Shown piece after piece: positions 30,157-43,843 of a DNA stretch of 64,000 nt. The position numbers were made by a program, and so were the translations under genes. The notes under the pieces are model-generated. The model saw nothing but the letters and a program-made list of their open reading frames with translations. It ran no database searches and had not been told where the DNA came from. The stretch is from Dendrophyllia cribrosa (lineage: Eukaryota > Cnidaria > Anthozoa > Scleractinia > Dendrophylliidae): assembly GCA_024195265.1 (NCBI GenBank), contig JAJLRJ010000002.1:15078264-15142263 (forward strand), given 5' to 3'. Every line of letters begins with the position of its first letter. Position 1 is the stretch's first letter.

Positions 30157-33100
30157 ATGCCGCTTCTGGGAAAGAAATGCTTCAAGCCAAGCCCGCTGCC
30201 GAAAGATCTGAAGTCAGAGGAAGAGATTTTTGTGATCAAAGAGACGAATGAAGTATTCAGGTCATACGAGTATCCTTTTGTAATTTGTGAAAAGCGTGCG
30301 GTACATGTCATCTTTGATATTCTGCGCTGTCGAGTGCGGATGCGCTTGCAGCTTGGGTAAATTCGCCGCTTATTAATTGTCAATGCAGGCGTAAAATCGA
30401 TATATGGATTGAATATGTCTCACCTTCTGAGACCAGTGCAACTACACCTTAAGTTTCGTTGAATTATTTGTCCAACAAGGACTTCTATCTACAACAAGAA
30501 CATAAGCGTATATTAATGGAACAAGGAATCGTATTTGACAAGATTCTAGTCCCCAGCTGGATTTATCCCCGAGCAATATGAAAAGCTTATTAAGCGGTGA
30601 AAAAGGTGCTCGTTCATTCCGTTAGGCGGATTAATAGGATGAAATATCTACACAACATTTTGTCATATTTTTAGGGGAATCATTTTTATTTTGTGTTGAA
30701 TTTTTTGGAGTTTTGCGCCATACTTCATGTCGTACGATGTTGTGCATGCGCAAAGGGTTGTGGGATTGCTGTGACATTGAGCAGACGGTAACTCAAATGT
30801 AAGTACAAGAATATAATTTTTCATTTGCTATTCCTTATGTGAACATTGCACATGCAAGCACAAGCACAAATGAAAATAATGCAAATGCAAGCAAGTGATG
30901 TATGACTAGTAATCTATCTTTCTTCCCAAGAACCACAAGAGATTGGAACGGTCTACCATGCCACTCAACACAATAGAGTCATGCTCCCTTCCCTCTTTCC
31001 AAGCCAACCTTGGTCTAGTGCTTATGGCATAAACTGTTATTTATTTATATTGACTATTAATTACACATTCTCTCGTAATCATAATTATTAATTTTTTAAT
31101 GTGACCCTGACCAACTCGAAAGAATCATCTCATGAGATGGAGTTGAGTATTGGAAGATTGATAGACAGCTTGCAGGTCAATGGTGCATGTGTATGGTTTA
31201 GTTTTTGTTTCTGGTTTGTCAAACCAGTTTCATTTTTATTTTCCTTTGTTTAAGAATATGGTAACGAATAAAGGAAGAAAGATAAAAAGAAAAAAAAGAA
31301 AATTAAACTGCAACATGTATATTGTGTCACGGCGGCATTTTTTTTCCTCTTTGTGTTTCATGGTTAGGTTGTAAGCTATTAGGATCATAGTTTTATGTCT
31401 TATATTTAACCTTTGTGATTGCCGTTTCTGTTTGTGATTCAAGCAGAGAAAAGTATTTCATTTTTCTTAACTCAGTGAAGTGAATATGTTAATCGTATCA
31501 TTTTGTATGGGTTCCAAGTGTGGAGCTGCCAGCTAACTGGAAAAACAAACCTGAAATACGGGGAAGCTGTGGCATGCGAAGAGCAGGCACTAAAAAGGCT
31601 GGAAGGTTTTCCAAAGTGTTTTGAAAAACCAGTTCTACAGATCATACACCATAGTAAGTTATTCTATCTTATAAGCATTGCATAACCTTAAGCTTACTAG
31701 CCGTTGGACTAAGCCTCCACTAGACTGATCACAGTCCACATGGTAGTTAAGTTCCTTTAGCTCATATATTGAAAGATGTGGTGCATGAAATCTGGGGTGA
31801 GTACAAAACTGCTCAGGGGGGTGAGGATGGAGATCCAGTTATCTCTGCTCTCTTGGCTGCCCCTGAGAAATTTTGTGCTCCTCCCAGATTTTACACACCG
31901 TGTCTTTTAATATGGCAGGTAAAAAAAAATAAATTGATGATTTAATGTGGTGAACACAAGGAAAATAGGGGACTTTGAACCACTGCTAATCAAAGCTACA
32001 ATCCAATACTTTGATCCCTTCCACGGAGAGTAACATTACACTTACCCAGGGGTTTCAATAACATTTGAAGTAGGCAGCGCGTTTGAGTAGAGTAACCGAC
32101 TGTATCAACAAGTTTTAAAATAATTTTTTTATATTTCTTCAATTTGGTGGGGAAAATAGTCGACTTCTCCAGGCAAAAAAGCCGACGGTTTTCGTCAGCC
32201 GTCAGTGCTTATTGAAAGTCCTGCTTACCCATAATAAATTCATGCTACAGAAACCAAACTTATGAGATGGCTCATATAAGTCCAACCATGTGGTCGAACT
32301 GACCATACAGGCTTGAGCTGGATATACAGGCTTAATTGAAAATTTTTTACCTGTTTTATTAAGGTTCAAGTGGACTACAAACCCTTGCACAACATTGCTA
32401 CAAACACCTGGAGAAAGAGCATGTTAAAAATGAACCTGTAGAGTTTTGTGCCAGTGGAAAGTGGTAAGTTAATTATAAAGCACACAAGAGAGCTGGGTGG
32501 TTCATCAGGAATTCCTACACCAAACATTTTTGGATGAAATTTGAAGTTTTGGGTATCCTGATGAAACACTATCTTTTTTCGTCTTCTTAAGTCCAAGTAA
32601 AAAATATTATAAACAAAACAAAATCGGAAAATCTATGCTAATTAAGACCTCTTTGGCATAACAAATGAAATAAATATTTGTTTGCCTATAGTGATCAATA
32701 TTGCATTTTTACTTACAATGTCTGTATTTCAGATTACATGTATATTTAGTGAGGAGAAAATAAATGAAAACATCAGTTAATCCTATCTTTTCATTTAACT
32801 ACAAGGCTGTGCCCTAAGAGTTATCACAGGGAGCCCAACTATAAAATTAAGGGTGCCCAGCAGTTAAGCTGTGTGCAAAAACTAAGTTTTTCTTGTCACC
32901 CAAAGACAAAAATTAGTTGCCTGTGGGTCCTGGGATTCTGACAGGGTGCGGGGAAAAAACTAAAATTGTGCGGGAAATAACGTCGATTGTGTGGGAAATT
33001 GTGCGGGATTGCGCAATCCTGTGACCAACCAAATATTCAATCACCAATGTTCAAGCCAGGCCAGAAAAATATGTCAGGGAGGAAATTCTGCATAAATGAA

Positions 33101-36100
33101 AAATACAAATAGATGTTTTACTTTGGGGATTAAAATGTACCCAGCAATCGCCAATTTGTGGCTGTTTTTCTTCACCAAAGTTTATTTGTCTCAACAAAAT
33201 CACATTGCGTGACACGTTGAACTCGATCGGGTAAAACCGAAATACCACATTTAAACGAAATGTTTCCGATCTGTTGCGAGTTCCTTTATGAAAAATCCGT
33301 ACATTTTATGTAGTTTGAATAATTTCCATTGAACGTTCGCACAATTTCTTCGAAAGTTTGCCGCAAAAACACAACCTCGAGATGTATGCAAATTGCGTGC
33401 TAAATGTAATTTGATAGCATGGTTGTTTTGCATTTTCCTGAATGAAAACGTCTTTCACTTGATTGAAAAAATCAAATCCAGTATTCTGATCAGAACTTAA
33501 TAATTTTCTCCTATCAATCCGAAGTTCCAGCGCTTTAATAGTTTGTTTGTCGATTCGCAAACTTGATACGTTCTTTGCGAAAATAATTCAGACAGAGTGA
33601 CATTTATTTCGGCGTGACCGGGTACATTTCTTCTTCGGTCCCCGACATATTAAACTGAAAGAGGAAGCGAAAGCGCTCGAAAAAATATCAACTGGCCGCT
33701 AAGAAAAACGACATAATGTCTGAAAAACGACAACTAAAAAGCTACGCGAAAAAATCAGTAGGAAGTCGGAAAGAAGTAAAACTGAGACTAGTTCCCAGGA
33801 CGGCGAAAAGAACGCCTTGTTGTTTTTATATCGATCCTCTCAAGCTGTTCGAGGAAAGCGAGGGTTTTCTCGATTGTTTGGATGGAAAATGGGCTGAAAA
33901 TAGCCTAAAACATTTCTCGAAATCTTGGTAATCAATAGAAATACCTGATTTAATTAACATTTTAATCAAATATTTCAGTATTGTGTGGGATTGTGCGGAT
34001 TTTTAGGAATTGTGCGGAATTGTGCGGGTTTGACCGAATTGTGCGGTCCCGCACCCGCGCATCCTGTCAGAATCCCTGTCTTTACTATTATTATTCACAC
34101 CGATTTATACAAGTAGCATTAATTGTTGTATAGGGATGTCAAACCTCATCATTGTCATTACCAGGTAGAGGGGGCACAGGCCTCAGACCCCTCTGACTCA
34201 TTGCTCCCATCCTTTTCTGTCCTGCATCACTGTCGGCAGTTCATTTAGGAGGCACCCTGTGTCATCAACTAATTTGTCAATGTAGGTACACGATGGCCGA
34301 CCAACTGAGGAGTACCCATGGCTTGGGTTCCACAGCAGAGTATCACTAGCCAGTTCATCCTTGCTTCTCCAGCAGTGGCCGGTGAAATGGAGTAGTCTTT
34401 CCCAGATCGTGTTCGTTATTGGGCCAAAGTGTCCATACAGTCAAATGTCAAACATAGTTCTCTTGTACCTTGGTTTTTAGGTATTAGTATAGGTAATCAT
34501 ACGGTTTCGAGTTCAATTTGGGATTAATTTGCACAAGTGAGTTTTTCAAAAAGCTCAAAATTGCATGAGCCGCTTTGTGAAAAACTCACAAGTGCAAATT
34601 AATCCCAAATTGAACGAGAAAACCATATGATTACTTATTGCCAACGAGCCAGCCGAGCGAAGACGCGAGGCTGGCGAGGCGGCAGAGAATAGTGCCGCGC
34701 GAGGAAGTGCTAAGGCAGAAAAATTCTCGATCGAGCCTGAAAAAGTGTAAGGTAATGTAATGTAATGTAGACTTTGGTTTGAGCCAATTGCAAGGCGGGA
34801 ACTATTAGAGCCAATGAAAAGACGTGTTATTGCCACACCAAGAACCCGTTGCCTAGCACGTGACCAAAATCTTCCTGAAGTGAAATTCTTGAAATTACAA
34901 ACTGATTTTAAAAAGATTTTGCACATATCGCATGTTTTAAACTCCTAAAATAATGTCAGCGTCAGAATCTTCATTTTAATTAACGTGTTTCGTTGCAACA
35001 ATTCCCTTCCAAACAAAGCATCGTGAACGGCTCGCTTTTTTAGGTATTTGTTCAAGCGTAAAATATGCAACTTTGTTTGTCTAGACAAACCGTCGCGCTT
35101 CTTCACACACAAACAAGGGAAATTCGTTCTGTCGAGCAAACTGACGATAATTCGAACGAGTGAAAAGGCTTAACAACCGGCACTAAACAAGTTTTTGTAC
35201 AAAATAAATCTTGATTACACGTGCAGAAACATGAAGGCGGTAACGCAACGGACTTGCATGTTTCACGCTTGAACAAACACGTAAAAGGGTTAGCCTTTGA
35301 ACAAGAATTCTCCATTTCAACTTTTGCAGCACGCTTCATATTTCCAAACCTTTTTCTACTCGTTCTACTCATTTTAAAACGTTTTCAATAGCTTTTAAAA
35401 CGTTTCTTGGCTGCTTTATTGTCTGATATGAAATGTTTACTACAACATTACAGCGATTTTGATTTCAGTTAGCCGATCAAAGCATGACATTTTTTATTTC
35501 TTCGGTGAGTGTGGTCAAAGGGCCACCAAACTGTCAAAAACATAATTCCGTTGCCACACAAATCAAAATCATTTCCTCGTTGGCACTCTATCGATAGGTA
35601 TGCCTAGTTAATAATTATACATGAAAAAATTTGCATCCATTTTTGTTTGGAATTTTTTTTTTTTTTTGCAAAAATGTTTTTTTTGGAAATGTTTTTTTTT
35701 TCGATTTGTAATTTGCACTGGTGTTACACTTTTTGCACCGGTGTTACACGTTTTGCACTGGTGTTACACTTGAACTGCACTGCTCTTAGCCAATCAGAAT
35801 CGAGTAATTTTTTCATGTATATTATTAGATCAGTAACATACATGCAGGATTACAAAGCACTACTTTGCCATTAACAATATAAAAAAAGTTCAATCACACC
35901 AAATAATCCATCTATTATTAATTTTTTTTCGTTTAATTGCTGTTCCTCGTTCAGGTACAAAGGTACGATTTCCAGAGTTCATCATGGGAGTGTTGCCAGC
36001 AATGTCTCTGAAAATGTAAGTTTTATCTCTAGGGGGAGTTGCTGCATGTGTGCTCTGTGGCTTATGTGACTATCTTTACCCCATACCTGGGTGTGTTATT

Positions 36101-39100
36101 TAAGGCTGGTTTCGACTAGCAACGTTATCGAAAGCAGAGTCAGAGTCGGAAGCATAAGGAGCCTTAGATTTTAGTGTAAATAAAAAAGCAGAGTCGCAAT
36201 CCGTATCAGAAGCTCAACAGAATCGAAATCAGAAGGATCAGAAGGTTTCTTTTTCTTCCGACTCTGCTTCTGCTTCTGTCGCTTACTGTCCACTTACGTC
36301 GTTTTGATTTCCACTAGCTCGTAACTTTCTTGCGATTCCGATTCCACTTACGTCACTAGTGGGAACCAGCCATTAATGTAGAAGGTTTATTCTGAGAAAC
36401 CATCAATAAAAAGGGAGGGTAATAATGTATATTGACCACAAGTAACACAGAGTAACTAAAACTGTACCAGTGATGATTGAAAACTTAAAATGCTCAAAAA
36501 GGTGGTCACCGGTTATCGAAAAGAGGTGAGGTCACTTACAAGAGGTCTCCTGGACAAGTGACTGCTTTGGATGAGTTTTCACTCAGGGAGGTTTGACTGT
36601 AAACAACTAACAAATGTGTCTTTCGACTTTGTTCAGTCTATGTTATGGACAGTTCCAGGATCATGTGTACTACATGTATAGGGAGTCTCGGCCAACTGTC
36701 GACCGATATATATCAATCTATCAGTCTATCGACTACCTATCGTCATAGTGGCCGATTGTTGGCCGATAGTTGGTCAATTGTCGACCGATATTTGGTCGAT
36801 CGTCGGTCGATAGTTGGCCGATATAGTTTTTAGTTCACCAATACTTCACTGATACTTTACCGATACTTCACCGAGTATCGGTCTACTATCCATAAAAAAT
36901 TCATGGTTAACAGTATTTTTTTCACTCTGCTGACGGTAAAATCACGGTGAAGTCAACAGTTGAAAGTATTTGCCCGACTTATAATGGTAATATGACTTCA
37001 AGTCATTAACAAAATATTGATAATCACAAGTATGATTACAGACCGAATTGGACAACATGAATTCCTGTTACCAAATAATAACACAAACAAATTAGGAAAT
37101 AAATACCATCATTTAAACGTTTTGGTTAACAGAAACACAACAGTTGAGTTTGTTTTTGACCGAGATGTATAAGAAAAGTAACCCATTCTATGTACATTCT
37201 ATGTGCAAGCTATTACAGCACACAACCATGATGCGTAAACTGTCCTACTGTCCTATCAGCGTGCATAGCCAAGTTAAGTCAAAATAGTGTGCCAATAAGT
37301 GTTTCGTGGTTATATCATTTTCAGTTTCACGGCGATTAACTGGAATTTTGTACAGAAAAAAGAAATTGAAAAAAAAATAGAAAAAAAAATAGTTATATAT
37401 ATGTGTGTGTCTATATGGCATGTATTTATTGTACTATTTCTATTTTCATTCATTTTATTTATTGTTTCTCTTTTCTAAAGCACTAGCAGAAATGCTACTC
37501 TAAATCCGAAGTGAAATAAAGATATGTAAAACTATGTATGTAATTCAGTGTACATGTATCTTAGTGAAGTTCTACAACATACTGAGTGACCATTAAACAG
37601 TCGAGAAGATTTCAACAAAATTTAACTTTATGCAACCTAAAGCCCTGGTCAAACAGAGATGCAAGTAGGCACAAGTAGTAACAAGTAAAATAAACTGATA
37701 TATCGGTTGGTAGCTGATATATCGGTCGACATTTGGCCAAGACTACCTATAGCACATATGATCCCAGTTCCATTGTAATTGTTTTTAAAAACATGCTCTT
37801 CTGGTTTGAGAAAGCCAACATTTTGGCAGCAATGGGGAATGCTGCCTTCACCAGGGCACAAAACTTGGATAGTCAATAGTTGCAGACAAGTGTAATCCAA
37901 TAGAGAAATATGTTGTTAAAAGTGCAGTTTAAAATGCCACATAATTGAGTTGTGGATGGTACATTAAATTTCTAAATTTCTTGGCAGATTTCCTCTAGTT
38001 CTCCATCTAGTGACAAGGAAAACTCAAAAGTTGAAATGTCAGGATCATTACTAGAAAAGGTATAAAAACATAGCATAAGACTGCTTCATTTAAAACTTGG
38101 AATACAATGCTCTCTTCTAGAAAACCTGATAAATTAAAATACAAAAATTTGCTGTAAATTTGATGTACTTAAAATTCATACAATTGCATCAAATAAGCAT
38201 TAGGACACTTCATTGTTTCATCTTATAACTGTTCAGTGGCAGATCCAGCCTCCATCATAAGCAGAGGACCCTTATTTTTTGGTAAGATAAAGAGGAGGAG
38301 GAGGGGGGAGGCCCCCCCCCCTAGATCTGTCAATGCTGTTTATAATACTAAAGGCTCTTTGTCATCATCAAGCTTCCTTCAGTTGACTCTCTTAGTTGAC
38401 ACCTACCATAAATGACTATTCAACTTAAGTGGATACTGTCCTTATGTGCGCATCTTCTCTAAGCAGACACCTTAAGTAGGAACTTGTTATGATTTGCTGA
38501 CATGTCGCATTTGTGAGTGAAGACAGAGTGCAGGAGAAATAGGGGCGATAAACAGGAGAAAAGGGGGTAGTAACAGGGGAAATGACAATTATAGCAAAAG
38601 TGTAGAGAAGACAAATTAATCCTGACCACGGTCTTCAAGTAGTTGTTTTTGCAGCTCTACCAAAGCTGCTTATACTACTTAAAAAATATAATACCTCAAA
38701 ACAAGATAAATCCTCAAATTTGAGGGTCATGCAATGTTTAGGAGCAAAGATATAAATCACAAATTTGGACAATTTTACAGTCATTTGTATGACTTTGGCA
38801 ACTTTGCCCATCTTCCATACAAATGTCTATAAAAATTCCCAAATTTGGTTACTTGTAACTTTGCCCCCAAACATAGCAGAACCCTTAAATTTGGGCAGTA
38901 GACTAGTTTTGAAGTGTCCTTACAGCAGTATAAGCAGTTCTGGTAGAGAGCCAAGAAAAAAACTACTTGAAAAACTGTGATAAGGGTGAATTGATGGGGT
39001 AGGAATCAAAAGTAAAGTGACACAGAAACCTGAAGTTGAGACCTACCCGCTCTGCCCTCTCTTGTATCAAGTGGACATCGCTTCCCCAAACAGACGTCCA

Positions 39101-42100
39101 AGTGGTCCTTGTTCCTTAAACAGAAATGTAATCTAAAAGTATTATAATAAAAAGTTGAACAAAATTATGTTTTCAGAATGCTGAATCTTTATATGACATC
39201 AAGCATGATGGTACATCAGATTGTATAAAGGATGTTCAGTCTGGGGATATCAAGTAAGGAATTTTGTCACCAACAGTGATTTTTTTCTTGGATCTTTTTT
39301 GTATCTTTATTAACTTCCTCTTTGTCTATTTGTAATTAGCTACAGTGAAAACCAGCGTATAAGAACCTAGTGGATTAACAACACGTGGGCTAGGATTTTG
39401 GCATTTAAACCCCCATTATAAAAGAACCTGTTGAGCCTAAAAATTGAAACAGGTTACGTTCTTGGACCAGTGGTTGGACCAACAGCAAGCAACTTTTCCT
39501 CTTCAGAAAATAAGAACCTAAAATTTAATAGCCTATTAAATTCTCAGTAGATACCAAATATATATAAGAGCCTTTCTTAGGCTAACTTGGAAAAATCTTA
39601 GTTATTATACACAGGTTTTTATTGTATGTCATATTTTTTTTAGACGTCTTAAGAAGCTGCCATCAGTAGAGATGTTGAAGTGTTTTATTACAGCTAACAC
39701 TGAAAATCCTTGGACCAACGATAATAGCCCCTGGCTAGTCAAGGTATTGATTAATTAACACTTTTGACAATTAAATTTTATGTCTTTATCATCTCTGTAA
39801 GTTTGTCAGTTCACCAGGAGGGCAAGTCCTTTTCTAAACTGGCAGTTTTTCTGAGAGGTTGCTAAGTAATGTGAGGTAACCTTCTGATGACATGCTGTCA
39901 TGTTAAGTTCCACTGTTCTTGCAGTAACTTGGATATCCTAACCCTGCACTCTCCTTGTTTTTTGGCAACATAGTCCAAACTTAGTCAGTGGATGATGAAA
40001 TCCTTAAATTAATTTGACCATTTGAATGAAAGTTCATAAGAAGTAATTTCTTCTGGTATTGATTGTTTTATAATTTACTTTTTCAACTTAAAATTCTGGA
40101 ATTGTTGCCAAAATTTACTTGTTTGTGACAAGAGTGAAGGGTTTCAATGATTAGTTTCTGAAAGCTGGGCAGAATGCTTGAGTATTATTGGTACAGTGGA
40201 ACCCCGCCTTACGGTCACCTCATTATTATGGCCACTTTTTTTTGTCCCGGCGAAATGCCCATACATTTTCTCATAATAAAACCCCGTAAATGCGGCCACC
40301 CCGTTAATACTGCCAACGGCCGCATTCTGAAATCCAAACCTGTATAATCCTTTATAATTTTACCCCGTTAATACGGCCACTCGAACCAAATACCCATTAA
40401 TTATTGACCTGTACAGTACTTGAGAAACAATACTGTATTTATTCACAATGCCTGTAACTTGTCATGTCATTGACCTCTGTCATTAACGTAATCAAACAGC
40501 AATTAACTTTCCTGTCATGAAAAAGAAACATAGACCAGTCATGAAATTTGACCTTACCCCATTAATACGGCCAAATTTTCGTGGCCTGTTGGTGACCGTA
40601 TTAACGGCGTTCCACTGTATTCATTTTTTTATCTTTCAATCTTCAGAATGAGCTGGTAAAGAAATATTCCCTTGTTGACAAGTTGCAAGATTTTTCCTTG
40701 GTTGTGAACATTAAGGTTAGTCATCATATTGGTAATATGTGATAACAGGGTGGTCAGTAATGACCAAGGCTTGATTGATTTATTATGCGCAGTAGTGACG
40801 CGCAATTTGCAAAACTAGGGAATCGCCTTAATGGAAAAACAAAACATTGACAACACCAGAAACCAATTTATTACTCCAGCTGCTTTCTTCACTTCCCTGC
40901 CTATTTAAAAAATAAGTAATACCCCTGTGACAATATTGATTGAATTTTGATGTAGAATGATTTCTGCTAGGGTCCTGGTCTAACAACTTTCTGTGAACAA
41001 AATAATGTTGATATGTAATCGAGCATGGAATTGACGCCGTTATAAGCATGTTGGAAGACTCCACTGTGAACCGATTTTTTTTTGTTTCTTGCTGAATTCA
41101 GATTTATTGCTATGAAAAGTTACAAAATACACTACAATAAAAAACAAGTGCTAAGAATGATCCATAATCCATTATTAATAATAATGTCAGTCACCATATG
41201 AGATATTCTTTTTTTTCATAGAAAATGTCTCCTACATCTATTAACTGGACAGAGGGTGCTAAAAGCTCTGAGAAGTCAAAGAAAAGATCGCTGGATGAGA
41301 GTGTAAGACATGGCAAATCCAAAGTCAACAAGATAGATCCTTCACAGAGAAAACTGGATTCCTTTAGAAAAAGTCCAGGCAACACTTCTAAAATCACAGA
41401 CGCAATCATTGAAACATCTAAACCAAGTTCTGTTAAGCTCTCGCAGAATTCTGTTAAAAACCGCACACCAGTAAAACAGGACCTTGTTGAGATTTGTTCA
41501 AGTCCAATCAAGGATGATGACAAAACACCTTTAGGTGAACTTCGTGGAACTCCAGTAAAATGTAGATTGGTGTTAACTCCTATTAAGTTATCTCGCAGTG
41601 GAATTGAAAAAAGCCCTGCCAGTAAGCAGACCAGTGTTAAGGGAGGTAGTAAAACAAAAATTGATTTGGTGACAGTTGAAGACAACACAGATGACTTGGC
41701 AATCATCAGATGTAAAAGTCCCAAAACAAATGTTTCTTCATCTGGCAAGAAGCTGAAAAAGACTCAAAAAAGTGGCAATTCCAAGAAGAAATTGGAAGGA
41801 ACTGAAGAACTAAAAGAAAAGCCAACAAAAGTAAAATCTTCCAAAAAGCTTGATTTAGTTTGTAATGGTAAGGGAAAGGAGCTTAGTATAAACAAAGCAG
41901 AATCAGAAAAAAAGACCAAAGCTCCAAATGCACAGGATGTGGTACAAAAAACTGCGGTAGTGGATCTAATGGATGATTCTGAGAATGAGTTTGAGTCTTC
42001 TCCAAAGAAGGTAAGTTAATTTTACCCTAATTTTTAGTTGGAATTCAGTCTGCTAGTCTTGATCTGAGGTACTTATGCTGCACAAGGACCTGTTGCAACC

Positions 42101-43808
42101 CAGATGGTTCTGGTTATTGGGGCATCAGATGGCTGTGTGGAAGCTGCAATCTCGGACAGAATAAAAAGAGAAATAACACCTCCCCTCCCCCCGATTCAGT
42201 GATGGATTCGCGCGAAAACTAAAACGCACCATTTTTCACATTTTTGAACTGGGGGAGGGGTGGTATTAATCTTTCATTTGAAATGTCCAAGATTATAGCT
42301 AGTCACAGGGTTAAGTGCCAAAAATGCTGTTGTCCAATCTCACTTTTCAGTAGAACTGTGAAGTGCATTTGAACATTCATTGTATGGATATAGAATTTCC
42401 AATACAGTCTCTCTAAGACAGACACCATCAGGACCAGGGCTATATAATTATTATGAAATTATCTAATAGGTCTTCGGTAAAATGATGCATGATGCTGAAT
42501 GATGATGATGCATGATGCTGAATCTCAGAAAGAAAAACAATTTTTTCCAAGTTGATGTTGACAGTAGGAGGAGCATTATTATGATAACTTTATTGCCATC
42601 GCCATCGCCAAATGACAATTACATTGATCATCACTTTGACGCCAAGTTAATTTTGATCATTATGCCTTAATCTCAGTTTGCTTTGTTTTTTTTTTTTACA
42701 GCGTAATGCCACAGTGACACCAATCAAAGTAAAGCAATCAGCTGGCAAAATGAAACAAACAACATTATTCCACCTGACCAAGAAACCAGAGGACGAAAAG
42801 GCTGCACCATCATCACCAAAGATTAAAACAAAGAAACAGAAAACCTTGTCTCAAATGTTAGTTCTGGCAGATCACCATGTTTAAAAGTTGAAATCAGTAT
42901 TATAGCTAATATACAGTGTTGGCCCCCCAAAAATAAAATTGCACCAACTTTTCCATGTCATAGATTATCATAAACCAACTTGTCATAAATTATCTTACCA
43001 ACATGGTCTTCAGAAAAAAGATGCAATAAAATCAGTGCAAAGGAGGGTTGAATCTCAGAAAGAAAAACAATTTTTTTTTCATGGTGGTTTTAATAGCAGG
43101 AGTTGCATAAGTTTGACTTTGATTTAAGTGTTGGTGGTTCTACTTGTATTTGTCTTGTCTTGTCTGCCATGTTATTGATATTTTTCGTATAGGTTCAGTG
43201 CTGCACTACAGCATGACAAACCCAGGACACTGGCTAACCTTATCAAGAAAACAGCACAAGAAGTGTCTTCACCCAGCAGTCTTGATCTGAATCTTCCTAC
43301 TCCACATCGAGATCTTGTGGAAAAGAAATGGAATGCTCACAAGCAAAGATTAGAAAAGTGAGTTTGTTGCTATATCTCTTGCAGTGGGTTGGAGTCAATG
43401 GTGGATCTAGGGGAGGGTGGTAAAAAAAAATACATTTTATTTTTTTTCAGTCTCTAACATTTTTTTACTCCCACCCCTTTCCCCCTTATTCACTCCCCCC
43501 CCCCCCCCCCCCCCCTCCCCCCAGGGGTCTCAATAGAAGCCAGCTACCGGCGGTGTATCGCCGCCTACTTCGCCTCTCAATGCCGGTTACTGACAAAAAC
43601 AACAGACAAATGTCTTACGTTTCACTCAATTTCATGCTCAGAATGCTGAAAATTGCATTTCTGAGCCTCTAGATTTCAAAATTTCCTGGGGGGTGGGGTG
43701 GGCATGCTCCCAGACCCCCTAGTGGCATGGGGCCTTACGGCCCCTTATCTGTCACAGCTGCCTATTATATCTTGGTCAGCCAGCTTACTTCGATTCTTAT
43801 TGAAACTC

Positions 43809-43843
<35 letters not shown>

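Larger units (their letters stand above)
30157..32463 (+). other. BAZ1B: WAC domain coding exons 1-3
   Basis: Exon 1 begins MPLLGKKCF and ends in the ETNEVFRSY segment. Exon 2 gives EYVNRIILYGFQVWSCQLTG with the WAC-typical VWSC..TGK. Exon 3 gives the SSGLQTLAQHCYKHLEKE helix region. Joins: exon 1 leaves 2 nt, exon 2 supplies 1 and leaves 1, exon 3 supplies 2. In BAZ1 proteins WAC contributes to DNA and nucleosome contacts. Confidence 0.8.

Noticed and set aside
30573..30597. Possible BAZ1B exon encoding EQYEKLIKR
   Set aside because: Looked like WAC sequence, but no acceptor gives the right phase; joining 30269 to 31481 gives the complete WAC sequence.
31761..31918. 158-nt version of the extra exon in BAZ1B intron 2
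   Set aside because: Open throughout, but 158 nt would break the frame into exon 3; only the 36-nt form keeps phase.
41191..41748. 185-codon minus-strand frame
   Set aside because: Lies exactly opposite BAZ1B exon 9; no independent evidence.
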